A DNA stretch of 64,000 bases from Arthrobacter sp. MSA 4-2 (GTDB taxonomy: Bacteria; Actinomycetota; Actinomycetes; Actinomycetales; Micrococcaceae): positions 114,903 to 178,902 of the forward strand of contig NZ_JAEKGC010000009.1 in NCBI RefSeq assembly GCF_016405885.1, given 5' to 3'. The translations under genes were made by a program, and so were the position numbers. The notes under the pieces are model-generated. The model searched no databases. It saw nothing but the letters and a program-made list of their open reading frames with translations, and had not been told where the DNA came from. Below, piece by piece: positions 34,278 to 42,794 of the stretch (the first letter of the stretch is position 1; the number at the start of each line of letters is the position of its first letter).

Positions 34278-35447
34278 ATGAAAAATTTCTCAGGCCACGG
34301 CCTAGACAGTCCTGCTGCATCCATATCAGATCGCACCGGCCCAACCCCCTACGGCTACAACGCCGTCGTCGCACGCCACTTCGACGACAACCCGCCGCCT
34401 GTTGGTAGCGCGGACAAGCCCTGCGAACCTGGCCGCGTGGTGCGGGTTGACCGCAGCCTCGTTCTGGTGGCTGTGGGCATGGAGCTCCTGCACCTTCCCT
34501 ACCCGCTTGAAGCCGGCGTGCCGGTCACGGGCGACTGGGTTTGGATAGGACCCAACCGCGCGGGTGATCGCCAGATTATCGAAGTGCTTCCCCGGCGTTC
34601 GGAGCTCAGCCGGAAACGCGCCTTCGAGGACTCCTCCGCCGCTCAGGTCCTGGCTGCCAACATAGACGTGATCGGCGTGGTGGTTCCGGTTGACCGGCCG
34701 CTCACGCACAACCGTCTCGAACGGACGCTCGTCGCCGCCTGGGACTCAGGCGCCGTTCCTCTGGTGATCGTCACCAAAGCGGACCTGGCGCACGCGGCGG
34801 ATGACGTCGTCGGGCAGGTCATCCTGCAGGCAGCAGGTGTTGACGTGGTCACCACCTCCGCTGAGAACGGGGACGGGATCGAGGACCTGTTGGCACATCT
34901 GCCGCCGCGCAGCACGTTAGTCCTCCTGGGGCCCTCCGGCGCAGGTAAATCCACACTGATCAACGCCCTGGTCGGCCACAACGTGCAGCACACAGGCGAA
35001 GTCCGCTCCGGCGACTTCAGGGGCAAGCACACCACCACCTCCCGGGAGCTTGTACCGCTGGCCGACGGCACTGTCCTCATGGACACTCCCGGCGTCCGCG
35101 GGTTCGGGCTATTCGACGCCGACGACGGGATGGAGCAGATGTTCAGGGATGTGGAGGAACTCGCCAGCCTATGCCGGTTTTCCGATTGCGCCCATCAACA
35201 GGAACCCGGCTGCGCTGTGCAGGCCGCCCTCGCTGACGGCACACTCGAGGACCGCCGCTGGAACAACTACCTGAAACTCCAACGCGAAATGGCCGCACTG
35301 GCCCGCCGCAAGGATGCCGCAGCCACCCGGGCATACCAGCGTGAGTGGCACCAAAAAGTGGTCGGAGGAGGAAAATCCCAGCGTTCCGCAGAGCGCGCCA
35401 GATCAGAGCGGGAGGATGAGCAGCGGTCAAAGCGGAAGCGGCGCTGA
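34278..35447 (+). CDS. rsgA: Ribosome small-subunit-dependent GTPase A
   Basis: A 389-residue circularly permuted GTPase that helps final maturation of the 30S subunit. An N-terminal OB-fold (about 50-120) is followed by the permuted G domain: G4 TKADL, G5, G1 GPSGAGKST, switch region HTTTSRELVP and G3 DTPGVRG. The C-terminal zinc-binding part has the pattern FSDCAHQQEPGCAV with Cys-x5-His and a later Cys, followed by a long basic helix. The ATG at 34278 follows GAGG; the frame from 34125 has no ribosome site. Confidence 0.93.
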   Translation: MKNFSGHGLDSPAASISDRTGPTPYGYNAVVARHFDDNPPPVGSADKPCEPGRVVRVDRSLVLVAVGMELLHLPYPLEAGVPVTGDWVWIGPNRAGDRQIIEVLPRRSELSRKRAFEDSSAAQVLAANIDVIGVVVPVDRPLTHNRLERTLVAAWDSGAVPLVIVTKADLAHAADDVVGQVILQAAGVDVVTTSAENGDGIEDLLAHLPPRSTLVLLGPSGAGKSTLINALVGHNVQHTGEVRSGDFRGKHTTTSRELVPLADGTVLMDTPGVRGFGLFDADDGMEQMFRDVEELASLCRFSDCAHQQEPGCAVQAALADGTLEDRRWNNYLKLQREMAALARRKDAAATRAYQREWHQKVVGGGKSQRSAERARSEREDEQRSKRKRR

Positions 35448-35533
35448 GCCCTCGAGCCGCTCGGCCAGCCCGCCGGCGGCCGGTGCGAGCGCAGCATGAT
35501 GAGATGCGCAGGGATCCCAGTCTTGAGGATCTC

Positions 35534-35562
35534 TTGACATATACCCCCTAGGGGTATAGTTT
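35534..35562 (+). promoter_or_regulatory. Promoter with CsoR/CstR-type operator between -35 and -10
   Basis: TTGACA (35534-35539), a 17-base spacer and TAGTTT (35557-35562). The dyad TATACCCC-CTA-GGGGTATA (35540-35558) fills the spacer and reaches two bases into the -10 box. This is the operator form recognised by CsoR-family copper or persulfide sensors. Transcription is expected at 35569, where a GTG begins. Confidence 0.75.
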
Positions 35563-35568
35563 CAGGTT

Positions 35569-35664
35569 GTGGATGAACCTCACGCTCTCGGCTCACACAA
35601 GGCACACCAGGTCCTCCACGCGAACATCATTGTTCACCTCAGCGAAAAAATGACACGCCTGTAG
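35569..35664 (+). CDS. Short His-rich leaderless ORF under CsoR-type operator
   Basis: A GTG at 35569, six bases after the -10 box, starts a 31-codon frame (MDEPHALGSHKAHQVLHANI and eleven more residues) ending at TAG 35664. Five of 31 residues are His (positions 5, 10, 13, 17 and 23). There is no ribosome site, as expected for a leaderless message. It may be a metal-binding or metal-response peptide, or the 5' remnant of a larger gene lost by deletion. No CsoR, CopZ, rhodanese or copper ATPase gene follows, which is unusual for this operator. Confidence 0.45.
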   Translation: MDEPHALGSHKAHQVLHANIIVHLSEKMTRL

Positions 35665-35764
35665 GACTTCCCTTCGCTCGTCGGGGTGACGCCAGCCGGG
35701 CGAACGGCCCGCCTTTCGACGGGCTCCCACTCATTCGAACATTCCCACGTCTGGAAACGTCCCC

Positions 35765-36859
35765 ATGGCACACCCCAGTCATCTCGTATCTTCCCCCGCA
35801 AAAGACAAACCGAAGCTGAAGCAGCGCGGTCCACGTCGCGCGATCAGAGTCACCGGCGTCGTCATGCTTGCCACGCTGGGGATCGCCGTTGCATCCACGG
35901 CCGCCAACTCCTTCCTGGAGCTACACGAGAAGTCGAGCATTACCCCCTACGGCGACCTTGTGGACGTCGGCGGCGGCTCGATGAACGTCTACCGGGCCGG
36001 CACGGAAGGTGCACAACCCCTCGTTCTGCTAAGCGGTCTCGGCACGACCGCACCGGCGCTGGATTTCGCGCCCCTGATCCGGGAACTGAGTTCCTACGAC
36101 GTCATCGTCGTCGAGGGCTTCGGATACGGCTACAGCGACATGAGCGCACCAGAACGGACCGTGAGGAACATCAGCGCTGAACTCCATCAGGCCCTTTCCT
36201 CCCTCGACATCGGAAGACCATACGTTCTCGCCGGACATTCAATCGCCGGCTTCTACACGCTCGACTATGCCAACCGGTACCCCGGCGAAGTATCCGCGGT
36301 GGTCGGCATCGACCCCTCCGTGCCCGCCGTGCCAATCAACGCCGACACGGATTCCGCGGACAGTGGCGCAGGCATCAATATCACCAAGATCCTGTCGACG
36401 ATCGGACTGGTCCGAGCCGCGCTATGGGTCGCGCCGAGCCTGGCGGACCCACCCGGCGAGGACTTCACGCCCGCCGAGCTGGAACGCATGCGCCAAATGA
36501 CGACCTGGAATTTCGGCAACGCGGCAGTCGCGGATGAAACCGCTCGAATAGGCAGCAACGCCGTAGCACTCAATGGAGTGACTTACCCGGAGAACCTGCC
36601 CGTTCTTGGCATTCTTGCCAGCGACAGCATCGCCGCCGACCCGAAGTGGCGCGAGACGCACGAGAACCAGCTCAGGAACGTCAGACGCCACGAAATCGTC
36701 GAACTCGAGGGCCCGCACTCCCTGCACTGGACCCAGTCAAAGGCGATGGCTCAGGAGATCACAGAATTTCTTCAGGCGAGCGCCATATCCCCTGGGCCGG
36801 CGACACCGCCTGCCGCGCCGACCGAAGCAGCGCCAGCCGAAGCGACACGGGGGAACTAG
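35765..36859 (+). CDS. Membrane-anchored alpha/beta hydrolase
   Basis: A 364-residue hydrolase with a basic N-terminus and one membrane helix (about residues 28-48), so the catalytic domain is probably outside the membrane. The oxyanion segment LLSGLGTTAPALDF, nucleophile elbow AGHSIAGFY and late His in LEGPHSLHW form the triad set, with an acid in the ASDSIAADP region. The C-terminus is a Pro/Ala-rich tail. It lies 100 bases downstream of the His-rich ORF but has its own ATG; co-transcription is possible. Confidence 0.85.
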   Translation: MAHPSHLVSSPAKDKPKLKQRGPRRAIRVTGVVMLATLGIAVASTAANSFLELHEKSSITPYGDLVDVGGGSMNVYRAGTEGAQPLVLLSGLGTTAPALDFAPLIRELSSYDVIVVEGFGYGYSDMSAPERTVRNISAELHQALSSLDIGRPYVLAGHSIAGFYTLDYANRYPGEVSAVVGIDPSVPAVPINADTDSADSGAGINITKILSTIGLVRAALWVAPSLADPPGEDFTPAELERMRQMTTWNFGNAAVADETARIGSNAVALNGVTYPENLPVLGILASDSIAADPKWRETHENQLRNVRRHEIVELEGPHSLHWTQSKAMAQEITEFLQASAISPGPATPPAAPTEAAPAEATRGN

Positions 36860-36976
36860 AAGGCCGATTCCGGCCAGCCAAGTGACGCCCCGTGGAGGAC
36901 CGCGGCGCCGTCTCCAGCATTCCTGCGTGGAATGGGATCCCGACTGGACCCCTCAGGTGTTGCGGAGTCCTTGCAG

Positions 36977-37754
36977 CTAGTTCCTGAGGAAGCTGCTCAG
37001 GGTTTCGGCCATGACGGCGCTTTCCCACCCGTGGCCGCTTGCTTCGATAATTTCCATACGGGCGTTCGGGATCGCTGCGAAAATTTCCTCCGCCGCCGGA
37101 GGCATGATCGGAAGCGTCTCATCTCCAAGGATGATCAGAGTCGGTTGTTCGATGCCTCCCCACAGTTCCGTTCGGGGAGCGGATTGCGTCCAGGCAAGCG
37201 CTTCAGTGTCGGCGGCCAGGCTGGGGGCCGTGGCGAGCATCGCGGGGTTCTGCAGGACCGGATCGAGCCACTCCCGCGGCATGCCGTCCATGAAGTATTC
37301 AATGACGCTGGTGTTGTTCCCGGTGTCGATGCGTTGACGCAGCCCGGCAAGAGACGCGGCGGCGTCGGTGCCGTTCTCCTCACCAAGTGGCACCTCCCAC
37401 AACGCCAGCCTGCTGGCCGGGAGTCCCGCGGCGGCAGCCGCGAGGACGATCGCCCCCCCCGGATGAGCTGCCGTAGAGTGCCGCCTCACCCCCGGCTGCC
37501 TCAAGCAGTGCAGAGAGATCGTTAATCTCATCCTGCAGCGTGAAGGAGGTGGCGCCGGCGCTGTCGCCTCGTCCCCGCCGGTCATAGTTCAAGACCGGGA
37601 ATCCACGGCCCGCCAGTAGGCGGGCCATGTCGGTCGTTGTGGGGTCGACGGCCCTGAATTGCATGGCCCCGCCGACGAGGATAATTCCGGGACCCTCCCC
37701 GACCCGGTCGTAGGCTATACGGGCGCCGTCCTGTGACGTCACATAGTCGGTCAT
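36977..37754 (-). pseudogene. Alpha/beta hydrolase gene with +1 frameshift in a C8 tract
   Basis: The first half starts MTDYVTSQDGARIAYDRVGEGP at 37754 and reaches the nucleophile elbow LYGSSSGG; then a run of eight C (plus strand 37453-37460) shifts the frame and gives nonsense. Removing one base restores the family sequence directly: SSGG joins AIVLAAAAAGLPASRLALWE and continues to LGDETLPIMPPAAEEI and the catalytic His segment ASGHGWESA, ending at 36977. The gene is otherwise intact, so either slippage has inactivated it recently, it is phase-variable, or the tract was misread. Confidence 0.85.
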
Positions 37755-37919
37755 TACAGTCTCCTGTCGATGAGGGTGCCTCTACCGTCCCGATCTTCAG
37801 TATCCGTGGCCGTCAACATCGCAGAGCCCGCTTCCCTCCTTACGCAGCGGTACTGATGTGACCACCATACGGCCGCGTTTCGTGGCGTTTTGAACAGTTT
37901 TATTTGGGTGTACTCGAAG

Positions 37920-37967
37920 CAGCGTGAGAAAGGCCCCGCCGTAATAGGCAGGGCCTTTCTCACGCTG
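37920..37967 (-). terminator. Strong 21-bp hairpin terminator
   Basis: Arms at 37920-37940 and 37947-37967 pair over 21 bases with one mismatch around the six-base loop GTAATA. It lies 20 bases after the stop of the enoyl-CoA hydratase gene on the minus strand. No clear T-run follows. Confidence 0.7.
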
Positions 37968-37987
37968 TCCTGCGCTTCGGCCGAAGC

Positions 37988-38848
37988 CTAGATGCTATTG
38001 GAGATGCGCTCGTAATCCAGTTCACCTTCGCGGGTTTGGACGCCAGCGGCGAGGAGCTTGTCGGCCAGCTCGAAAACTTCGTCGCCGAATGCCGCGTACA
38101 GGGAGGTGTTTTCGACCGCGTAGGCCTCCAACGGCACTGCCGGTGCCATGGCGTTGACGGTCGTTTTGACTGCAGAGATGACTTCCGGGCGAAGCCGCGC
38201 GATGCGACGCGCAAGAGCATCGACGTGTGCGTCGATCTCCTTGGCGGGCAGGGCCCGGTTGACGAGGCCGTACCGCTCGGCCAGCTCCGCGTCGACAAGT
38301 TCAGCGCCCAGGATGAGTTCCAGGGTTCGGGCACGGCCGATGAGGCGGGTCATGTTTACGGTGCCACCGCCGCCGGGAAGAATGCCCATCTGAACCTCGG
38401 GCTGGGCCTGTCCGGACCTGCCGATTGCCGCGAACCGCATGTCGAGGCTCATGAGGAACTCATTGCCCGCGCCGCGGGCAAAACCTGCGAGCTTGCCGAT
38501 CGTCACCTGGGGCAGGTTCCGCACGTCCTCGCTCAAAGCCTGAAGAATGTTCAGGCCCTCCGGGACATCCCAGCCGGGTGCGGCCGCGATGGCCGCGTTG
38601 GTGGCTGCCGGAAGGGCCTCGGGATCTGTCAGATAACCCATGTCCCCATGAGCGACGAAGAATTCCGGATCAGCAGATTGGAACACGATGACCTTGACTG
38701 CGGCGTCATCATGCACTCGGTAGAGAAATCCGCGCAGTGAGGGCAGCAGGACACCGTCCATCAGGTTCAGCGGCGGATGATCCAGCGTCACCGTGGCGAT
38801 TCCGGCCTCGACAGATACGTGGAGTCCCGGCAGGTTGTTGTAAGTCAA
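37988..38848 (-). CDS. Enoyl-CoA hydratase/isomerase family protein
   Basis: A crotonase-fold protein of about 286 residues. The strand VEAGIATVTLDHPPLNLMDG and the oxyanion segments AHGDMGYL and KLAGFARGAGNEFLMSLDMRFAA are visible, followed by LPGGGGTVNMTRLIGRARTLELILGAELVDAELAERYGLVN. Glu replaces or flanks the usual catalytic pair unclearly, so hydratase activity is not certain. The start is uncertain: I favour TTG 38848 over GTG 38929, because the latter lies inside the TetR operator. It is divergent from a TetR regulator. Confidence 0.82.
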   Translation of the reverse strand: MTYNNLPGLHVSVEAGIATVTLDHPPLNLMDGVLLPSLRGFLYRVHDDAAVKVIVFQSADPEFFVAHGDMGYLTDPEALPAATNAAIAAAPGWDVPEGLNILQALSEDVRNLPQVTIGKLAGFARGAGNEFLMSLDMRFAAIGRSGQAQPEVQMGILPGGGGTVNMTRLIGRARTLELILGAELVDAELAERYGLVNRALPAKEIDAHVDALARRIARLRPEVISAVKTTVNAMAPAVPLEAYAVENTSLYAAFGDEVFELADKLLAAGVQTREGELDYERISNSI

Positions 38849-38923
38849 AATATCTCGATTCGAAAGGGCCGCACGCAGCCGAAGGGTGGAGACACCGCAC
38901 CTTGGGCACTCCGGCGTCAATAG

Positions 38924-38938
38924 TGACACTGAGTATCA
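38924..38938. promoter_or_regulatory. TetR-type palindromic operator
   Basis: TGACACTGAGTATCA has the symmetric form TGAnACT-n-AGTnTCA. It lies in the divergent region between the crotonase gene and the TetR gene at 38986 and is the natural target of that regulator. Confidence 0.55.
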
Positions 38939-38973
38939 GTTTAGCACTTGGGGTGTATTCGTGGGACACGGGG

Positions 38974-38979
38974 TAGAGT
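38974..38979 (+). promoter_or_regulatory. -10 box TAGAGT, six bases before TetR start
   Basis: TAGAGT is followed by TAAGGC and then the ATG at 38986, so the transcript is expected to begin at the start codon. The -35 region is weak. AAGG just before the ATG is too close to serve as a ribosome site. Confidence 0.45.
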
Positions 38980-38985
38980 TAAGGC

Positions 38986-39591
38986 ATGCCTCCTAGTCCT
39001 GTCAGTGTCCGAGCCATCAGTAGGCACGCAGTCCGAGCAGAGCTCGCACGCGTTGCGTTTAACGAGTTCTGCGCAACCGGCTTCAATCAGGTCACTTTTG
39101 CTGACCTGGCGGGTGCTACCGGAGTGTCCCGAAGCACATTCCTGCGGTACTTCACGAACAAAGAAGACGTTGTCCTGTTCCTCTTCGATCCGATCGGAGA
39201 CACCATCATCGAAGCCCTGGCCTCCGATGCCCGGTCAGACGATGACTGGCATGCGCTGCGGCGCGCTTTGAATCCGGTAGTGGACTTCCTCATGCGCGAC
39301 ACAAGCGAAGTGATGGCATTCCTGGATTTGATCTACGAGACACCAGCGCTCAGCGCCCGGTTCCGGGAGAAGCAGTTCGACTGGCGGCCGAATATTGTCC
39401 GCCAACTGCAACGAACCCATGCCGCTCCGGATGCGTCAATCGTCACTCAGGTTCGGGTAGCGGCCGCGATGGAGTGTTTTGCGGCGGCGCTAGCGGTCTG
39501 GAGGGAATCAGAAGGGCGGGAGGACCTGTCGACGCTGATCGACACCTCCTTCAGCGCCCTTGATCCCACCATCGCGATTCAGACCAGTTAG
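38986..39591 (+). CDS. TetR-family regulator
   Basis: A 201-residue regulator with an N-terminal helix-turn-helix (residues 18-65, FADLAGATGVSRSTFLRYFTNKEDV) and a helical ligand domain. It is divergent from the enoyl-CoA hydratase-like gene with the operator at 38924-38938 between them, so acyl-CoA or a related metabolite may be the inducer. It is probably autoregulated and translated from a leaderless message. Confidence 0.9.
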   Translation: MPPSPVSVRAISRHAVRAELARVAFNEFCATGFNQVTFADLAGATGVSRSTFLRYFTNKEDVVLFLFDPIGDTIIEALASDARSDDDWHALRRALNPVVDFLMRDTSEVMAFLDLIYETPALSARFREKQFDWRPNIVRQLQRTHAAPDASIVTQVRVAAAMECFAAALAVWRESEGREDLSTLIDTSFSALDPTIAIQTS

Positions 39592-39692
39592 CCCCCGCCT
39601 TCCGCGCTCCGCCACGCTTCATGCCCGTCCCGGCGGTCCGCTGACCTCCAGGGCGTAGGGGCGGGCCCGGGCCGTACACCGTCCGGCGTCTC

Positions 39693-39917
39693 ATGGGACC
39701 ATACGGTATGGGCGAAAACGATAGCGCACGCAATGAAGGGCCACCTCCGAGGACCGGGGTGAACGACCATGCCTGGGAGCGGGAACACCGCCACCCAACT
39801 GCTGAACAAGCGAAGGCCATTATCTACCGCCGCAGGGACGCCGAGGCGAAGCTGAGGCAGCATCAGCAAGAGGCCCGGCATAAGGCCGACGAAGAATCGG
39901 AAGGGCACGACGAGTAG
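39693..39917 (+). CDS. Small hydrophilic hypothetical protein
   Basis: A 74-residue frame rich in charged residues, with a helical C-terminal half (TAEQAKAIIYRRRDAEAKLRQHQQEARHKADEE) likely to form a coiled coil. An internal ATG at 39708 is an alternative start. The opposite strand is also open but its translation is not protein-like. No family recognised. Confidence 0.45.
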   Translation: MGPYGMGENDSARNEGPPPRTGVNDHAWEREHRHPTAEQAKAIIYRRRDAEAKLRQHQQEARHKADEESEGHDE

Positions 39918-40070
39918 GGACAGCTCCTTCGGCTCGGTCTCCAAGAACCGGAGATGGCCCATCGAGGGGAACATCCGGCGGCCGCCCGCAAATGGCCCTG
40001 AGCCGGCGCCCTCTGCGCGGATTGGTGCCGCATGTCCTATGGTGGACGAATCCACGGAGGGAGCACCTGC

Positions 40071-40856
40071 ATGGCATGCAAAAGTTGCGCCGCATCATTG
40101 AAACCCGGCTTTGATTTCAGCATGGCCTTCCAACCCATTTATGACGCGGTTGGTGCGCGCGTCTGGGGCTATGAGGCGCTGGTCCGAGGCGTGTCCGGTG
40201 AGGGTGCTTCTGAGGTCCTGTCGAAAATTTCACCGGAACAGCGCTACCGCTTTGACCAGGACTGCCGCGTCAAGGCGATCGAGCTGGCATCACGGCTGTT
40301 TCCTGCGGGCGAGGATCTGAAGCTGTCGATCAACTTCATGCCGAACGCGGTCTATGAACCAGCCGCATGTCTGCGGGCGACGCTGCATGCCGCCTCACGG
40401 TGCAGCTTTCCCACATCGTCCATCATGTTCGAGTTCACGGAGAATGAGGAGGTCACGGACACCGTGCACCTCACAAACATCATCACCGAATACCGCAGGC
40501 ACGGTTTCACCACCGCCATCGATGACTTCGGTGCCGGTCATGCCGGCTTGGGGCTCCTGGTCGAGTTCCAGCCGGATCTAATCAAGATCGACATGAAGCT
40601 CGTCCGAGGAATTGATACCAGCCCGGCCCGCCGCGCCGTGGTCACAGGCATCGTAGCCATCGCGGAGGAGTTGGGCATCGCGGTGCTCGCCGAAGGCGTC
40701 GAAACCGAGGCAGAGTTTCTTTTCCTGAAGGCGGTTGGTATCCGCCTGTTCCAGGGGTACTGGCTCGCGAAGCCAGCATTCGAGGAACTACCGCAGGTCG
40801 CGCCCTCCACCGTCCGCCGCATGATGCTCAGCGCTTCTGCTCGATCTCGGAATTGA
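40071..40856 (+). CDS. EAL-domain cyclic-di-GMP phosphodiesterase
   Basis: A 261-residue protein consisting almost only of an EAL domain. Metal and substrate residues are conserved: YEALVRG, Asn in SINFMPNAVY, Glu in FEFTENEEV, DDFGAG, Lys in IKIDMKL, Glu in AEGVETE and Gln in LFQGYWLAKP. It should therefore hydrolyse c-di-GMP. The N-terminus is short and begins MACKSCAASL, a Cys-x2-Cys that could bind a metal or respond to redox. The ATG at 40071 follows GGAGGGAG. Its 3' end overlaps the convergent peptidase gene by 29 bases. Confidence 0.9.
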   Translation: MACKSCAASLKPGFDFSMAFQPIYDAVGARVWGYEALVRGVSGEGASEVLSKISPEQRYRFDQDCRVKAIELASRLFPAGEDLKLSINFMPNAVYEPAACLRATLHAASRCSFPTSSIMFEFTENEEVTDTVHLTNIITEYRRHGFTTAIDDFGAGHAGLGLLVEFQPDLIKIDMKLVRGIDTSPARRAVVTGIVAIAEELGIAVLAEGVETEAEFLFLKAVGIRLFQGYWLAKPAFEELPQVAPSTVRRMMLSASARSRN

Positions 40857-41517
40857 ACTGTTGCCAGCGCCCTTCGGAGATGATTTTCACACTGCCATCC
40901 ACGACGGAGATCGCGGTTTGGTCGTCGATGGCATAGGCGGGTCCACGAATATCCATTGCCCACCGACGCGCGCTCTCGGACGTGTTCGCGAACCACCCCG
41001 GGTAGTCCAGGTGAGGGAAGATCGAAAACTCCACCACACCGAGCGCTTCGTCGCCCCCGCTGGGGTTCCAGTCCAGAAACTGCGCGCCGATTCGCGGAGT
41101 CATCACCATGCTCCCAGCGCTCACCCCGACCCAGACGGTGTCCGGAAGGGACGGCAGCAGATCTGCCAGACCCGACTGCCGCATCCAATGCGCGAGGTAG
41201 ATTGCCTCTCCCCCATCCACCAGGAGAACGTCTGCTTCCAGCACCCAGGACAGCCAGCGGCTTTTTGCAATGCTTGGTAATGCCGTCAACTCCAGCACTC
41301 CGACTGACCTCCAGCCCAGGTCGAGCAGACCCTGCCGGCCGGGCCCGTGGCCCGCCAGCGTCAGCCACACCGTCTGCGGTGAGCACATGGGATGTCCCCA
41401 TTGCGCAGTCGGGATGAATAGGGCCTTGCAGTCCTCGATCGGCTTGCCGAGCATCTCCACCAGCATCCCCCGGATGGACGCATTGGTGACGCCTCCAGAT
41501 GTCAGCAGGAGCCTCAT
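40828..41517 (-). CDS. Peptidase E-like serine hydrolase (family S51)
   Basis: A 229-residue protein of the S51 peptidase family, cytoplasmic dipeptidases related in fold to class I glutamine amidotransferases. It opens MRLLLTSGGVTN and has the nucleophile Ser in WVGVSAGSMVM; the catalytic His candidate is in SIFPHLDYPG. Length and motif order match the family. Substrate specificity (Asp-X dipeptides in peptidase E) cannot be proven here. It overlaps the EAL gene convergently. Confidence 0.85.
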   Translation of the reverse strand: MRLLLTSGGVTNASIRGMLVEMLGKPIEDCKALFIPTAQWGHPMCSPQTVWLTLAGHGPGRQGLLDLGWRSVGVLELTALPSIAKSRWLSWVLEADVLLVDGGEAIYLAHWMRQSGLADLLPSLPDTVWVGVSAGSMVMTPRIGAQFLDWNPSGGDEALGVVEFSIFPHLDYPGWFANTSESARRWAMDIRGPAYAIDDQTAISVVDGSVKIISEGRWQQFNSEIEQKR

Positions 41518-41693
41518 CGTCGATTCCTTCCCCTCCGAGCATACGGTCCTCTTGGTTCACCGGCTCGAAACGTAGAGCGGCGATAGAGTCATTCTCATCC
41601 CTCACCCGGGCACCACCCAGACACCCGTGTCTTGAAAAACAAACCCTTCCCAGGTCCGCAACTAACGTCCTGTGGACGACAGCGGATTCGTGC

Positions 41694-42794
41694 TTAGAGG
41701 TATGCGGGGGCCACAGCGAAAACGGCGGTCAGCACGTGCCGTTCGCGCAGCGATACCTCACGCATGAGCCGCGGTGCGTCCTCGTACGGTACGACATCGG
41801 TCACCAGATGCTTGCGGATCACATCGCCGTGGGAGCGAAGCAGTCTAACTGTCTCGGCGGAAAGCCGTGCCCTGTCCCAGTGCCCTGCCAGGCCGCGCGG
41901 CACGCGGCTGATCTGAGCGCAGCGCAGGTTCAGCCCGTTGTGATGGAACTCCTCCCCCAGCCGAACGGTGTCCGCTCCGCTGGTATAGAAGGCAAGATCG
42001 ATGATGGTTCCCTGGGGGCGGGCCGCGCGGAGGGCCGTATGAAGTGCTTCGGGACGTCCGCGGCACTGGAATACGACGTCGGCGCCCCGGTCCGCCGGCC
42101 CATGGCGCCACCGTGTCTTCAATAGCCTGCCCGGATCGTCGTTGAGGTCCAGGGCGAGGAATCCCAGTTCTTCAGCCAGCCGGCGGCGGCGCGGGTCCGA
42201 GTCCGCGACGGCGACCTCCCCTGCCCCGAGTGACCGGGCGAACAAGGCGGTCAGAAGCCCGATGGGGCCGGCTCCCGTGACCAGCACCTGACGTCCGTCC
42301 ACACCGTCGGCGAGGCTTCGGACCTGGCCGCCGGTTGCCTCGGCTGCGGCATGCAGCAGGCCGTTGGCGCAGATCGGGCCGAGATGTGCCACAAAGACGC
42401 CGAGCAGCGGGTCAAGGTCGTCGCCCAGCAGCACAAGGTGCTCGTTCAGCGGGTCCGCCACATGGGCGGTGGCGTGCCCGTACGCGCCCGCGAGGACATC
42501 CCCTTCCGAGAAGGCGGCGGTCCGCGATTCGGCGACCCGGGCGACTTCCATGTAGCCAAGTCGGCGAACCGGGTAAGCAGTGCCGGCGGCGTCCGGCAGG
42601 AACAGGCCAAGGTTAGAATCCAGGCGCGACCGCAGCCCCGGGTGGTCCCCCTTCACAAAGGCCAGTTCCGTGCCCGCGGACAGGCCCGTGACAAGGGTCT
42701 CGAGCAGCAGTCCGCCCTCCGGGACTTCGGGCAGCTGCTCCTCGACAATTTCGAGGACTCCAGGCGCCGGGAGGACGAGGTTCCGGCGCATCAT
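41694..42794 (-). CDS. Zinc-binding alcohol dehydrogenase-like protein
   Basis: A 366-residue medium-chain dehydrogenase. The Rossmann motif is VTGAGPIGLLTALFARSLGAGEV with Asp at the end of strand 2 (VADSDPRR), which suggests NAD. The usual zinc cysteines are reduced: the Cys in the ICANGLLHA segment is the only clear one, so zinc may be absent. Its ATG overlaps the stop of the Gfo/Idh/MocA gene, showing translational coupling. As fourth gene of the GpgS operon it probably oxidises or reduces a sugar or polyol intermediate. Confidence 0.82.
   Translation of the reverse strand: MMRRNLVLPAPGVLEIVEEQLPEVPEGGLLLETLVTGLSAGTELAFVKGDHPGLRSRLDSNLGLFLPDAAGTAYPVRRLGYMEVARVAESRTAAFSEGDVLAGAYGHATAHVADPLNEHLVLLGDDLDPLLGVFVAHLGPICANGLLHAAAEATGGQVRSLADGVDGRQVLVTGAGPIGLLTALFARSLGAGEVAVADSDPRRRRLAEELGFLALDLNDDPGRLLKTRWRHGPADRGADVVFQCRGRPEALHTALRAARPQGTIIDLAFYTSGADTVRLGEEFHHNGLNLRCAQISRVPRGLAGHWDRARLSAETVRLLRSHGDVIRKHLVTDVVPYEDAPRLMREVSLRERHVLTAVFAVAPAYL

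Noticed and set aside
39588..40055. 155-codon minus-strand ORF
   Set aside because: Hydrophobic middle looks attractive, but it covers the small plus-strand gene and the EAL start region, and has Pro/Arg-rich shadow composition at both ends.
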